A stretch of 64,000 nucleotides of DNA from NCBI GenBank assembly GCA_964635055.1, contig CAZWMT010000026.1:17870-81869 (forward strand), written 5' to 3'. Both the position numbers and the translations under genes were made by a program. This DNA comes from JAEUJM01 sp964635055 (GTDB taxonomy: Bacteria > Actinomycetota > Acidimicrobiia > Acidimicrobiales > DATDAH01). How positions within the stretch are numbered: the stretch's first letter is position 1; each line of letters begins with the position of its first letter. The notes below the pieces were generated by a model that did no database searches, was not told the origin of the DNA, and saw nothing but the letters and a program-made list of their open reading frames with translations. Below, in pieces: positions 18,801 to 26,770 of this stretch.

Positions 18801-18903
18801 AGTGGTTCTGCACGCCGCGATAGAGCGAGCTGTGGTCGCCCCGGCGCACCAGGCGGAGCGAGCCCACGCCCGGGATCTTGATGTCCACCTTGTCGTCAGC
18901 CAT
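15883..18903 (-). CDS. Pseudokinase fused to a dynamin-like GTPase
   Basis: A 1006-aa protein from ATG 18903 (GAGG 6 nt upstream; a GTG at 18915 overlapping the preceding stop is the alternative). Residues 1-275 have the Ser/Thr kinase fold, but the active site is broken: the glycine loop is RRGDHSSLY, the HRD motif is HQN (134-136) and DFG is DFE (154-156). Lys42, Asn141 and APE remain. A Pro-rich linker (about 300-500) contains repeats of PPSAPPVPTA. The C-terminal half is a dynamin/GTPase domain: G1 GKVKAGKST (about 556-564), DTPGLSS (about 648), SRADEL (about 718), then a helical stalk region. It follows a second dynamin-like gene on the same strand. Bacterial dynamins often act as pairs that remodel membranes; the pseudokinase may sense a phospho-signal. 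Function unproven. Confidence 0.88.
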   Translation of the reverse strand: MADDKVDIKIPGVGSLRLVRRGDHSSLYRGVQNHFNREVAVKVFTVKALDRAATTRFERECAAMGVVSVHPNALTVFDSGVAKRRPYIVTEWLSRGNEHDRLLRSGPFDWREAVDIGVKVSGALESAHRAMVLHQNLKPHNVFVSPLGEPLLGDFEVSPSGSFVSRSGDPRDTQLHAAPELFTGGQPSVASDIYALGSIIYTLIAGHPPFEVDEEEPLVRVIARAAAEPLPDLRPQKVPPGVCGVLEWSMAKNPGLRPPTVRELGRFLQAAQQAAGQPPTRLALLPETDEDRALPLPALPASLLAGAGGAAAAPAPPVAPPPPPPPIPASAPAGPAPAAAAPPPPPAPPAPPMPPVPAPAAPPPSAPPVPQPSAVPPGLPPVPPVPPRQPVPAAPPPVPTAPPPSAPPVPTAPPPSAPPVPTAPPPSAPPVPTAPPAPAAPPVPSGLPPVPPVPAAPPVPAPAAPVPEPAAAPTPEPVVAPAPEPVVPAPEPAVVPAPEPAVAAAPAIEIDSSLPLAAQTRLLLRKAIAAYAGRAGGDRLRQAEARLDDPLRVAIAGKVKAGKSTLLNALIGDELAPTDAGECTKIVAWYTDGLTYRATLHPSRGEPVETPFSREAGAIEVDLQGMDPGDIDRIVIEWPSASLSEMTLIDTPGLSSVSEEISKRTEDFLAFDHDRDTPADAVLYLMRHFHRSDARFLEAFHADELAHPSPVNAIAILSRADELGSGRPDALESAQRVAARYRTDARIRRLCQTVLPVAGLLAQSGATLRESEYQALAALAALPADRQALLLASADRFMGDDAELPLSAEERSALIRRLGLFGVGLAVRLIASGESQDADALSTALVEHSGVEDLRRVLMTQFAARRELLKARAALVVLQAVLREDPIEAAAQLSFDLERVQAGAHEFTEQRLFNSFRSGAITFRPEEEDEVDRLLGAQGMQPSVRLGLPHDAEPDLLRDALLDTIARWRKRGESPMTSRDVAEASQILVRSCEGMLQSLQPAPAPA

Positions 18904-18911
18904 GCCGGTCC

Positions 18912-20777
18912 TCACCCATCGGTCCCCCTCTCGCCGGCCCGATCACCCGAAGCCTCGGGCATCGCGGCCAGTGTCAGCTTGACGTCCTGTCGTGCCTGCT
19001 CACGCAACCCGGCCACCGTGGCCAGCTCGGCCACCAGGTCCGCGACCTCGGCGGCGCGCGCCGCCTCGTCCACGGTCGGGGCCCGCTCGGTGGCCTCGAG
19101 GGCCGATCGGGCCGATCGCTGCAGCTCGGTCACGCGGGTGGTCGCCCCGTCGCGCAACTGGCGCGACAGGCTGCGCACCGCGTCGTCGAGCGCCTTGGTG
19201 AAGCGCACCTGCACCTCGTCGAGGTACTCGCGGTACTCGTCCTTGGCCCGCTGGCGCTCGGAGCTGAGCGCCTTGCGTCGCTCCTGCTTGAAGGCCCGGC
19301 CCACCGTGAGCACGCCGGCCACGCCGGCCACGGCCAACAGGACCGGAGCGGCCACCACGCCGCCGACGCCGAGGCCGATCATCCCGGCCACACCGAGCAG
19401 CGGCTCCATGCCCCCCCAGGCGCCACCGATGGCCACCAGCACCTTGTCCTCGTCGTCGTCGGCCGACGACGAGTGCGACGAGAACGACAGCTGGTCGGTC
19501 GGCTGGGTGGCCAGGGCCACGTCGAGCGACACCAAGAGGCCCTCGGTGGCGCTGGACAGCTCGGCCACGATGCGGTTCGACAGCTCCTCCCCGCGCCGGG
19601 CCACCACCTGGAAGCACTCGCTCACGATGGCGGCCGCGCCGCGCGACACCCAGTTGGAGTACTCCTCCTGGTTCAGCACGGGATCGCCGGCATCGACCAT
19701 CTCGCCGGCCTGATGGCTGAGGTTGCGGAGCCGGACCGCCAACTCGTGCTGGACGTCGTTGCTCAGGTCCTCCACCCCGTCGCTGAGCACCTGACGCCAC
19801 GTCGCACCGTCGGACAGCAGTGCCGTCGCCTGCTCGTACGATGCCCGCAGCTCGGCCAGCGAGGGACCCTCGACGTCGGCCGCCAGCGCCGCCTGCTCGG
19901 CCCGCAGCACGCTCTCGAGTTGGTCGAGCACGCCGACCACTTCGGCCACCGCGGCCTGGTCGCGGCCGGCGTTGGCGGGGATCACCACGTTGCGAATGAG
20001 GTACTCACGAAGTGCCGGTACGCCCGACTCGGTGGCGTAGGTCTCGTCGCCGGACTGCACCGACAGCTCGTACAGCCGGGCCGAGGCGGGCAGGATCGGC
20101 GGCTCGATGCCCGCGGTCCGCAGGTGGCCCTGGTCGATCTCGAGGATGCGCCGCCACTGCGGGTGCAGGTCGATCTTGGACATCACGCAGATGACCCGGG
20201 TTCCCGACGACCACGCGTGGCGCAGGTACGACAACTCCGGCGCCGTGTACTCCTGCGAGGTGTCGGAGACGAACAACAGCGCGTCGACGAACGGCAGGCC
20301 CATCAGCGTGGCCACGGCCTCAGGCGAGTCGAGGCCGCCCAGCACCGGGGTGTCGATCAGCTCGAGGCCGCCGGCGAGGAAGGGACTGGGCACGCCCACC
20401 GAGATCGACGCGATGGCGTGGCCGTCGTGCTGGCCGCGCTCGACCACGCCGATGAGGTCGTCGAGGGCCACGCTCGCCGGCGCGAGCTGCTCGCCCTGAT
20501 CGCTCTTGTAGGTGAGCGAGGCGGTGGGCGCGGGGGCGTGGGCCACCGACGTGATGACCGCCGTCGCGAGGTCGTCGTCGACGGGGCAGGCCACCGAGCC
20601 CACCAACGCGTTGACGAGCGAGCTCTTGCCGGACTTGAAGTCGCCCACCACGACGACCCGGATGGTGGCATCGGTGCGGTGGCGCTCGGCCTTCTCGATG
20701 CGCTCGACGAGATCGGCACGACCGCGACGATCGGCAATGTCGGCTGCGGCCCGTAATGTTGAGCGCAGATCGGTCAT
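18912..20777 (-). CDS. Dynamin-like GTPase with membrane hairpin
   Basis: A 621-aa protein from ATG 20777, with AGGAG 8 nt upstream; an in-frame ATG at 20855 is possible but lacks a better site. GTPase motifs are G1 GDFKSGKSS (45-53), G3 DTPVLGG (about 144), and G4 MSKIDL (about 200). A long helical region follows and then two hydrophobic segments at about 455-495 (GMIGLGVGGVVAAPVLLAVAGVAG) that can form a membrane hairpin, as in IniA/DynA-type bacterial dynamins. A C-terminal helical bundle ends the protein. It lies directly before the pseudokinase-dynamin gene (8-nt gap) and is divergent from an Hsp70-FHA gene. Expected role: GTP-driven membrane remodelling or repair with its partner. Confidence 0.88.
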   Translation of the reverse strand: MTDLRSTLRAAADIADRRGRADLVERIEKAERHRTDATIRVVVVGDFKSGKSSLVNALVGSVACPVDDDLATAVITSVAHAPAPTASLTYKSDQGEQLAPASVALDDLIGVVERGQHDGHAIASISVGVPSPFLAGGLELIDTPVLGGLDSPEAVATLMGLPFVDALLFVSDTSQEYTAPELSYLRHAWSSGTRVICVMSKIDLHPQWRRILEIDQGHLRTAGIEPPILPASARLYELSVQSGDETYATESGVPALREYLIRNVVIPANAGRDQAAVAEVVGVLDQLESVLRAEQAALAADVEGPSLAELRASYEQATALLSDGATWRQVLSDGVEDLSNDVQHELAVRLRNLSHQAGEMVDAGDPVLNQEEYSNWVSRGAAAIVSECFQVVARRGEELSNRIVAELSSATEGLLVSLDVALATQPTDQLSFSSHSSSADDDEDKVLVAIGGAWGGMEPLLGVAGMIGLGVGGVVAAPVLLAVAGVAGVLTVGRAFKQERRKALSSERQRAKDEYREYLDEVQVRFTKALDDAVRSLSRQLRDGATTRVTELQRSARSALEATERAPTVDEAARAAEVADLVAELATVAGLREQARQDVKLTLAAMPEASGDRAGERGTDG

Positions 20778-20905
20778 GTCCCCCGCTCCTGGCGGTGTCG
20801 TCGGGTCGGTCGGGGCCAACGCGTCGCTCGTGGCCCTCGTCGGTTCATCGTGCAAATGTATTGCGTCGTGACAACACTAAGGTCGAACACCTTGAAGGGA
20901 TCGCT

Positions 20906-22735
20906 GTGAGCTTCCAACTCGGGGTCGACTTGGGGACCACCTTCACCGCTGCCGCGGTGGCGCGTGGTGGCCGGGTCGAGGTCGCATCACTCGACTATCG
21001 GACTGCGGCCATCCCGTCGGTGGTGTGGGTGGGGGCCGACGGAACCGTGGTGACCGGTCACCCGGCCCTCAACCGTGGGTTGGCCGACCCGTCGCGGATG
21101 GCGCGCGAGTTCAAGCGCCGCATGGGCGACCCCGCGCCGCTCCTGCTCGGCGGCACGCCGTTCTCGGCCGACGCCCTCACCGAGCGGCTGCTGAAGGCCG
21201 TCACCGACGCCGTGACCACGCTCGAGGGTGGCAGCCCCGAGTCGGTCACCGTCACCCACCCTGCCAACTGGGGCCCGTACAAGAAGGACCTGCTCTCGCA
21301 GGCGGTCCGCCGGTCGGGCCTCGAGGGGAGCTCGCTGCTCTCCGAGCCCGAGGCCGCGGCCATCTACTACGCGTCCACCGAGCGGCTCGGCCCGGGCGAC
21401 GTGCTGGCCGTGTACGACCTGGGCGGCGGCACCTTCGATGCCGCGGTGTTGCGCAAGACCGATACCTCGTTCGAGATGCTCGGTGAGCCCGAGGGCATCG
21501 AGCGCCTCGGCGGCATCGACTTCGACGAGGCCGTGCTCGGCTTCGTGAACGAGTCCACCGGGGGCGCGCTCGACCGGCTCGACCCCGAGGACCCCGAGGC
21601 GGTCGAGGCCATCGTCGCACTGCGCGAGGACTGCGTGATCGCCAAGGAGGTGCTCTCCGCCGACACCGAGGCGTCCATCAAGGTGCGGCTGCCCACCAAG
21701 ATCAGCCGGGTGCGCATGACCCGCTCGGAGTTCGAGGCCATCATCCGGCCCACGCTGGTCGACACGGTCACCGCCATGCGGCGCGCGCTCCAGTCGGCCC
21801 AGGTGGAGCCCTCACAGGTGGCCAAGGTGCTGCTGGTGGGAGGCTCGTCGCGCATCCCGCTCGTCGGCCAGCTGATCGGCGCCGAGATCGGCCGGCCGGT
21901 CGTGGTCGACGCCCACCCCAAGCACGCCATCGCCCTCGGGGCGGCGCTCCACGCCGCGTCGGTCGTGGGCAAGCGCGCCGCGATGTCGCGCCAGCAACCG
22001 GCCGAGCCGAGCGCGGTCCAGTTGGCCGAGCCGCCCACCGGCGAGCAGGTGGCCAACGTGCCGCCCACGTCGATCATCGCCCCGATCGCGCCGGTGGTGC
22101 CCGAGCCGGCCCGCCCCCCGGCCGAGCCCGCCCCTGCCGCGGCCGAGCCCGCCCCTGCTCCGGCCGAGCCCCAGGCACCCGAGCCGGCTCGACCGGGCGA
22201 CTCCGCGGTGTCGGGCCCCACGGTGCAGGTCACCCCCGCGATGCTCGCCCAGGTCGCCGGGGCCACGATGGTGCCGGGCGTCTACTGCCCTCAGCAGCAC
22301 TTCAACGACCCCCGCGTGCCGTTCTGCGTCACCTGTGGCGCGGCGCTCAGCCGCAACGGGGCCGATGTGCGCCAGGGCCCGCGTCCGCCGCTGGGCGTGC
22401 TGGTGCTCGACGACGGCGAGACGTTCGTGGTCGACGCCGACTACGTGCTCGGGCGCGATCCCGACAACGACGAGGCGGTGCGCACGGGCACGGCCCGTCC
22501 GCTCATCCTGGCCGATCCCGGCCGGTCGATCTCACGGGTGCACGCGCGCCTCGAGCTCGACGAGTGGGACGTGCGCATCTCCGACTGCATCTCGGCCAAC
22601 GGCACGTTCGTGGCCTCCGAGGGGTCGGGTTGGACCCGCGTGCTGCCCGGCCACGCCACCACCATCCAGCCGGGAACCCACCTGCTGCTCGGCCAGCGGA
22701 TCCTGCTGTTCGACTCGCCGAGCAGGCTCGGCTGA
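20906..22735 (+). CDS. Hsp70-like ATPase with zinc ribbon and FHA domain
   Basis: A 609-aa protein from GTG 20906 (GAAGGGA 5 nt upstream). Residues 1-365 form an actin/Hsp70 nucleotide-binding domain: GVDLGTTF (6-13), YDLGGGTFDAAVL and LLVGGSSRIPLVGQL. The substrate-binding domain of DnaK is absent. Instead there is a Pro/Ala/Glu-rich linker, a Cys/His cluster YCPQQHF-CVTCGAAL that resembles a zinc ribbon (about 455-480), and an FHA domain with LGRD (about 515), SISRVHA (about 541) and SANGTF (about 563). FHA domains bind phosphothreonine, so it probably reads a kinase output, perhaps from the kinase at 24145-25833. It is divergent from the dynamin pair, with a 128-nt shared upstream region. 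Confidence 0.9.
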   Translation: MSFQLGVDLGTTFTAAAVARGGRVEVASLDYRTAAIPSVVWVGADGTVVTGHPALNRGLADPSRMAREFKRRMGDPAPLLLGGTPFSADALTERLLKAVTDAVTTLEGGSPESVTVTHPANWGPYKKDLLSQAVRRSGLEGSSLLSEPEAAAIYYASTERLGPGDVLAVYDLGGGTFDAAVLRKTDTSFEMLGEPEGIERLGGIDFDEAVLGFVNESTGGALDRLDPEDPEAVEAIVALREDCVIAKEVLSADTEASIKVRLPTKISRVRMTRSEFEAIIRPTLVDTVTAMRRALQSAQVEPSQVAKVLLVGGSSRIPLVGQLIGAEIGRPVVVDAHPKHAIALGAALHAASVVGKRAAMSRQQPAEPSAVQLAEPPTGEQVANVPPTSIIAPIAPVVPEPARPPAEPAPAAAEPAPAPAEPQAPEPARPGDSAVSGPTVQVTPAMLAQVAGATMVPGVYCPQQHFNDPRVPFCVTCGAALSRNGADVRQGPRPPLGVLVLDDGETFVVDADYVLGRDPDNDEAVRTGTARPLILADPGRSISRVHARLELDEWDVRISDCISANGTFVASEGSGWTRVLPGHATTIQPGTHLLLGQRILLFDSPSRLG

Positions 22736-22861
22736 TCGCTCCCGCCGGTCGGCGAACCGGACGGTTCCGCTCCAGGACGGGGTCCCCGCTGCCGACGGTA
22801 TTGGCGGGTACCCTCCATTTTTGACACACTTTCGCAACATGGCCGGTAGGAGAGCTCACAC

Positions 22862-24010
22862 TTGACCCGTTCGCCCCGATCGCGCGCCCGGCTGCGCTGG
22901 AGCACGGTCGCGCTCGCGGCCCTACTGGCCGGGGCCACCTTCGTCGGTGCCGCACCCGCGTCCGGGCAGTCGAGCATCGACGACAAGCGCCAGGAGGCCC
23001 GCGAGGTCGCGGCCCGCCTCGACGAGCTCAGTGCCCGTTACGAGCGCCTGCAGGACCGGTCGAACGCGGCGCAGGCCCAGCTGGCGGAGGTGGAGGGGAA
23101 CATCACCCAGGCCGAGGCCCGCCTGGCCGACACCGTCGAGGAGCGCGACCAGCGCAAGGCCGAGCTGCAGACCTACGCCGTGGACGCCTATCTCGGTGGT
23201 CCCGACAACTCCGCGCTCACGGTGGCCGTCGACAGCCGCAACGAGCGGGAGATGCCACTGCGCCTCGGGTACCTCGACACGGTCACGGGCAACCGGACCC
23301 AACTCATCGAGGATCTCGCCGCCACCGAGGAGGACGTGGCCGACCGGGTGGCCGAGCTCCGGGAGAGCCGCCAGGACGCGGCCGACCTCGTCGACCAGAT
23401 CAACCAGTCCGCCGCCGACGCCCAGCAGGCCATCGACGAGCAGGAGCAGCTGCAGTCACAGATCGACTCCGAGCTGGCCGCCCTGATCGAACAGCAGCGA
23501 GCCGAGGAGGCCGCGGCCCGCCAAGCCGAGATCGACGCCGCAGCCCAGGCGGCGGCGCAGGCGGCCCAGGCCCCCCCGGCCGACCCCACCGGCGGCGGTA
23601 CGGGCACCGACCCCGGCACTCCGCCGGCGCCCATCCCGTCGCCCACGCCCCCGCCACCGGCCTCCGGCGCCGCAGGCGCGGTCGAAGCGGCCCTGAGCAT
23701 GCAAGGTGTGCCCTACCGCTGGGCCGGTGCCGACCCCAGCGGGTTCGACTGCTCGGGCCTGATGATGTGGGCCTGGGCCCGCGCCGGTCGCTCGCTCCCC
23801 CACAGCTCGTCGGCCCAGTACTCGGTGACGCGCCGGGTCTCCGCGGCCGACCTGCAGCCCGGCGACCTGGTCTTCTACTTCAGCCCCATCTCACACGTGG
23901 GCATGTACATCGGCGGCGGGCAGATCGTGCACGCTCCCCACACGGGCTCCTACGTCCAGGTCGTCAGCATGGGCTACGTGGGATCGCCCGTCGGCTACGG
24001 CCGGCCGTGA
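22862..24010 (+). CDS. Secreted coiled-coil NlpC/P60 peptidoglycan endopeptidase, RipA-like
   Basis: Cleaves peptidoglycan stem peptides outside the membrane. TTG 22862 has GGAGAG upstream; 382 aa. A signal peptide (to about SGQSS) is followed by two long coiled coils (about 40-115 and 150-225, with runs such as EEQRAEEAAARQAEIDAA-like heptads), a Pro/Gly linker, and a C-terminal NlpC/P60 domain with catalytic C297 in FDCSGL, His in ISHVGMYIGG and a third polar residue near IVHAPHTG. This is the RipA/CwlO layout, where the coiled coil keeps the hydrolase inactive until a membrane partner signals. It lies between the Hsp70-FHA and kinase genes on the same strand. Confidence 0.92.
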   Translation: MTRSPRSRARLRWSTVALAALLAGATFVGAAPASGQSSIDDKRQEAREVAARLDELSARYERLQDRSNAAQAQLAEVEGNITQAEARLADTVEERDQRKAELQTYAVDAYLGGPDNSALTVAVDSRNEREMPLRLGYLDTVTGNRTQLIEDLAATEEDVADRVAELRESRQDAADLVDQINQSAADAQQAIDEQEQLQSQIDSELAALIEQQRAEEAAARQAEIDAAAQAAAQAAQAPPADPTGGGTGTDPGTPPAPIPSPTPPPPASGAAGAVEAALSMQGVPYRWAGADPSGFDCSGLMMWAWARAGRSLPHSSSAQYSVTRRVSAADLQPGDLVFYFSPISHVGMYIGGGQIVHAPHTGSYVQVVSMGYVGSPVGYGRP

Positions 24011-24144
24011 CGACTGTCACGGGAACCGGGCCGCTCCACTCCGACGTCTGAACGGGCACCGCGACGGGCAGACCATGTCCGTCCCCACCAGTCGTTTACA
24101 CTCGCCCCCGCTGGGGCGAGGCCGGGCTATCGGAGCGAGCACAC

Positions 24145-25833
24145 ATGTCCAACACGTTCGAAGTCGGCACTGAGTTCGCCGGCTACCAGATCCTCCGCGT
24201 CATCGGCACCGGGGGCTTCGCCACCGTGTACCTCGGCGAGGACCTCCGACCCGCGATGCGGCGCAAGGTCGCCCTCAAGGTGCTCCACGAGCAGCTGAGC
24301 GCCGACGAGTCCTTCCGCGACCGGTTCCAGCGCGAATCCCTGCTCGCGGTGCAGCTGGACCATCACCCCAACATCGTGCCGGTCTACGACGCCGGCGAGG
24401 ACGCCGGCCACTTCTACATCGCGATGCGCTTCATCGACGGCATCGACCTGAAGCAGAAGCTGGCCGACGGGCCCCTCGACCCCGACGAGGCGGTGCGGGT
24501 GGTCGCACAGGTGGCGAGCGCGCTCGACCTGGCCCACGGCGCCGGCCTGGTGCACCGCGACGTGAAGCCGGGCAACGTGTTGCTCCCCGGGGGCAACACC
24601 GACCACGTGTACCTGGCCGACTTCGGCCTCACCAAGGAGACGGCCGCCGAGCAGAGCCTCACCCAGGTGGGCCAGTTCCTGGGCACCCTGTACTACGCCG
24701 CCCCGGAGCAGATCCAGGGCAAGGACCTCGACGGCCGCAGCGACCAGTACGCCCTCGGCTGCCTGCTCTACGAGGCCCTCACCGGCGAGCCCCCCTTCAA
24801 GGGCGAGGTGCAGGCCATCATCGGCGCCCACCTCACCCGTGAGCCCCCCAAGGCCACGGCGCTGGTGCCCACCCTGCCCCCGGCGATCGACGACGTCATC
24901 GCACGGGCCATGGCCAAGGAGCCGGCCGACCGCTTCGACAGCTGCGGCGAGCTGGGCGCCAAGGCCATGCAGGCGCTGCGCGCCGCCGCGCCAGACGGCA
25001 CCATCGTCACCGGCAACCTGGTGGGCATCCCGCCCACCCCGCCGCCGCCTCCCGATCCGGGCGCCACCATCGTCGGCCAGACCACGCCGGGGATCCCCCC
25101 GACACCCGCTCCGGGCATCCCCTACACGCCCCCACCTCCCGGGCCACCAGGCGTGCCCACCACCCCGCCGCCCGCCCCTGTCCCCGGCGTGCCCACCACC
25201 ACGCCGCCACCGCCGAACGCACCCCCCGGACCGCCCAAGAAGAGCGGTGGCGTGCCGATCTGGGCGGCCGTCGGTGGCGGCGTCGCGGCGCTCCTGCTGG
25301 TGATCGTGGGGATCATCGTGATCGGTGGCAACAGCGAGGACAGCCCGTCGACCACCACCGAGAGCAGCGTCACCACCCCTCCGGACGACACGACGTCATC
25401 CTCCACGTCCGAGGTCTTCGACCCCGCCAGCACGGTGCCGGTGCTCGACCAGGTCACCCTCGACGGGATCGAGGACCGGTGCGTCACCGTCGCGAACGAC
25501 GCGTCGGCCGTCGCGTCGCCGACGCCCGAGGAGACCGCGGCGTTCAACGAGGAGTTCCTGCAGTGCGACTTCTTGTTCTTCGAGACCGCACCCGGCTCGG
25601 CGCAACACGACATCGGGGGGAGCTGCAACAACCTCGTGCCCGGCGCCAACGGCGCCTGTGGGCTCACCAGCGAGAGTGGCTCCACGGTGCAGGAGCTGGT
25701 CGACAACTGCGGGAACGGCGACGACGATGCGTGCGGCGAGCTGTTCATCATCACGCCGGTGGGCTCCATGCTCGAGCTGGTCGGCGACACCTGCAACGGC
25801 CAGACCGACGAGAACGACTCGCGCTCCTGTTAG
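24145..25833 (+). CDS. Transmembrane Ser/Thr protein kinase (intact active site)
   Basis: A 562-aa PknB-type receptor kinase. Kinase domain 10-275: glycine loop GTGGFATVYLG, catalytic K45, HRDVKPGN (137-144), DFGL (159-162), and APEQ. A Pro/Thr-rich juxtamembrane stretch (300-360) precedes one transmembrane helix at about 367-393 (IWAAVGGGVAALLLVIVGIIVI), a Ser/Thr/Asp stalk, and a 125-residue outer domain with several Cys that looks like a small disulphide-bonded sensor. No PASTA repeats. It lies 134 nt after the NlpC/P60 gene. It is a candidate writer for the FHA reader at 20906-22735; that link is inferred from proximity. Confidence 0.93.
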   Translation: MSNTFEVGTEFAGYQILRVIGTGGFATVYLGEDLRPAMRRKVALKVLHEQLSADESFRDRFQRESLLAVQLDHHPNIVPVYDAGEDAGHFYIAMRFIDGIDLKQKLADGPLDPDEAVRVVAQVASALDLAHGAGLVHRDVKPGNVLLPGGNTDHVYLADFGLTKETAAEQSLTQVGQFLGTLYYAAPEQIQGKDLDGRSDQYALGCLLYEALTGEPPFKGEVQAIIGAHLTREPPKATALVPTLPPAIDDVIARAMAKEPADRFDSCGELGAKAMQALRAAAPDGTIVTGNLVGIPPTPPPPPDPGATIVGQTTPGIPPTPAPGIPYTPPPPGPPGVPTTPPPAPVPGVPTTTPPPPNAPPGPPKKSGGVPIWAAVGGGVAALLLVIVGIIVIGGNSEDSPSTTTESSVTTPPDDTTSSSTSEVFDPASTVPVLDQVTLDGIEDRCVTVANDASAVASPTPEETAAFNEEFLQCDFLFFETAPGSAQHDIGGSCNNLVPGANGACGLTSESGSTVQELVDNCGNGDDDACGELFIITPVGSMLELVGDTCNGQTDENDSRSC

Positions 25834-25869
25834 TGCGAGCCCCGGGTGACCGGGTGACCGGGTGACCGG

Positions 25870-26679
25870 TCAGTCAGCCGGGAACGACACCCCGGTCACC
25901 CGATACCCGCTGGGCACTGGATCGACGTCGAACAGCACGGTGTCCGTGTCGTTGGAGTAGGTGCAGGCGAACGATCCCGAGCCCGCGGCGGTGCAGCCGT
26001 CGAACGACAGGTCGTTGCCCACGCCGTCCAGCGAGAACAGCGTGGTGACCGCGCCCGGGTCGGCGAACTGGCCGGCGTTGGCCTGATCGCCGGCCGTCCA
26101 CGCGTTGTACAGGCTGGCGGCGGCGGCCTCGGGCGTGGGCGCCCCCGGGGGGCCCGCCGCGGTCGTGGTGGTGGGGGCGGTGGTCGAGGTGGTCGACGAT
26201 GTGGTGGTGGTGGACGACGTCGTCGAGGTCGATGACGACGTGGTCGTCGACGACGAGCTGGTGGTGGACGAACTCGATGACGAGGTGGTGGGCGGCTCGT
26301 CATCGCCGCTCTGGCTGAGGATGATGCCGCCGATCAACAGCGCGATGACCACCACGGCGAGGCCCACGAGGGCGTAGATCTTCCAGCGATCGTCGGGCTC
26401 GTTCCCCGGGCCCCACTCGTCGTCGCCCCCGTTCGGGCCGCCCGGCCCGGCGGGCCCGCCCGGCCCGGCGGGCCCGCCCGGCCCGCCCGCTTCGCCAGGA
26501 CCGGTGCTTCCGGGCCCGTAGGCCGTCGGCGCGCCACCGGTGTAGATCGAGGACGACGCCGCCGTGGGCGGCGGCTCGCCAGGGACCGCGCCACCGGTCG
26601 CCGGCCCCCCGATGCTCGGCGAGCCGGCGGGAGGCGTGGGGACACCGCCTGCACGCGTGGGGTCGAAGGGGTCGCTCAT
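25870..26679 (-). CDS. Single-pass membrane protein with Ser/Thr stalk and small outer domain
   Basis: A 269-aa protein from ATG 26679; an open frame extends upstream but without a better start. Cytosolic N-terminal ~130 residues are Pro/Gly-rich (repeats of GGPGGPAGPGGP). One helix follows (IYALVGLAVVVIALLIGGII), then a stalk of about 50 Ser/Thr residues and a C-terminal domain (SLYNAWTAGDQANAGQFADP...CTYSNDTDTVLFDV) that resembles small NTF2-like outer domains of actinobacterial membrane proteins. Its plan mirrors the convergent kinase at 24145-25833: a low-complexity inner part, one helix, an S/T stalk and a small outer domain. Function unknown. Three copies of GGGTGACC-like sequence lie in the gap between the two stops. 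Confidence 0.75.
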   Translation of the reverse strand: MSDPFDPTRAGGVPTPPAGSPSIGGPATGGAVPGEPPPTAASSSIYTGGAPTAYGPGSTGPGEAGGPGGPAGPGGPAGPGGPNGGDDEWGPGNEPDDRWKIYALVGLAVVVIALLIGGIILSQSGDDEPPTTSSSSSSTTSSSSTTTSSSTSTTSSTTTTSSTTSTTAPTTTTAAGPPGAPTPEAAAASLYNAWTAGDQANAGQFADPGAVTTLFSLDGVGNDLSFDGCTAAGSGSFACTYSNDTDTVLFDVDPVPSGYRVTGVSFPAD

Positions 26680-26770
26680 GATTCCCGCTCTCGTTCGCTT
26701 CGATGGGTCGGCGCTCGGTCGGGCAGACGACCGTCGGCTGGAGGCGGCGTCGTGCCCATGGGGACCAACC

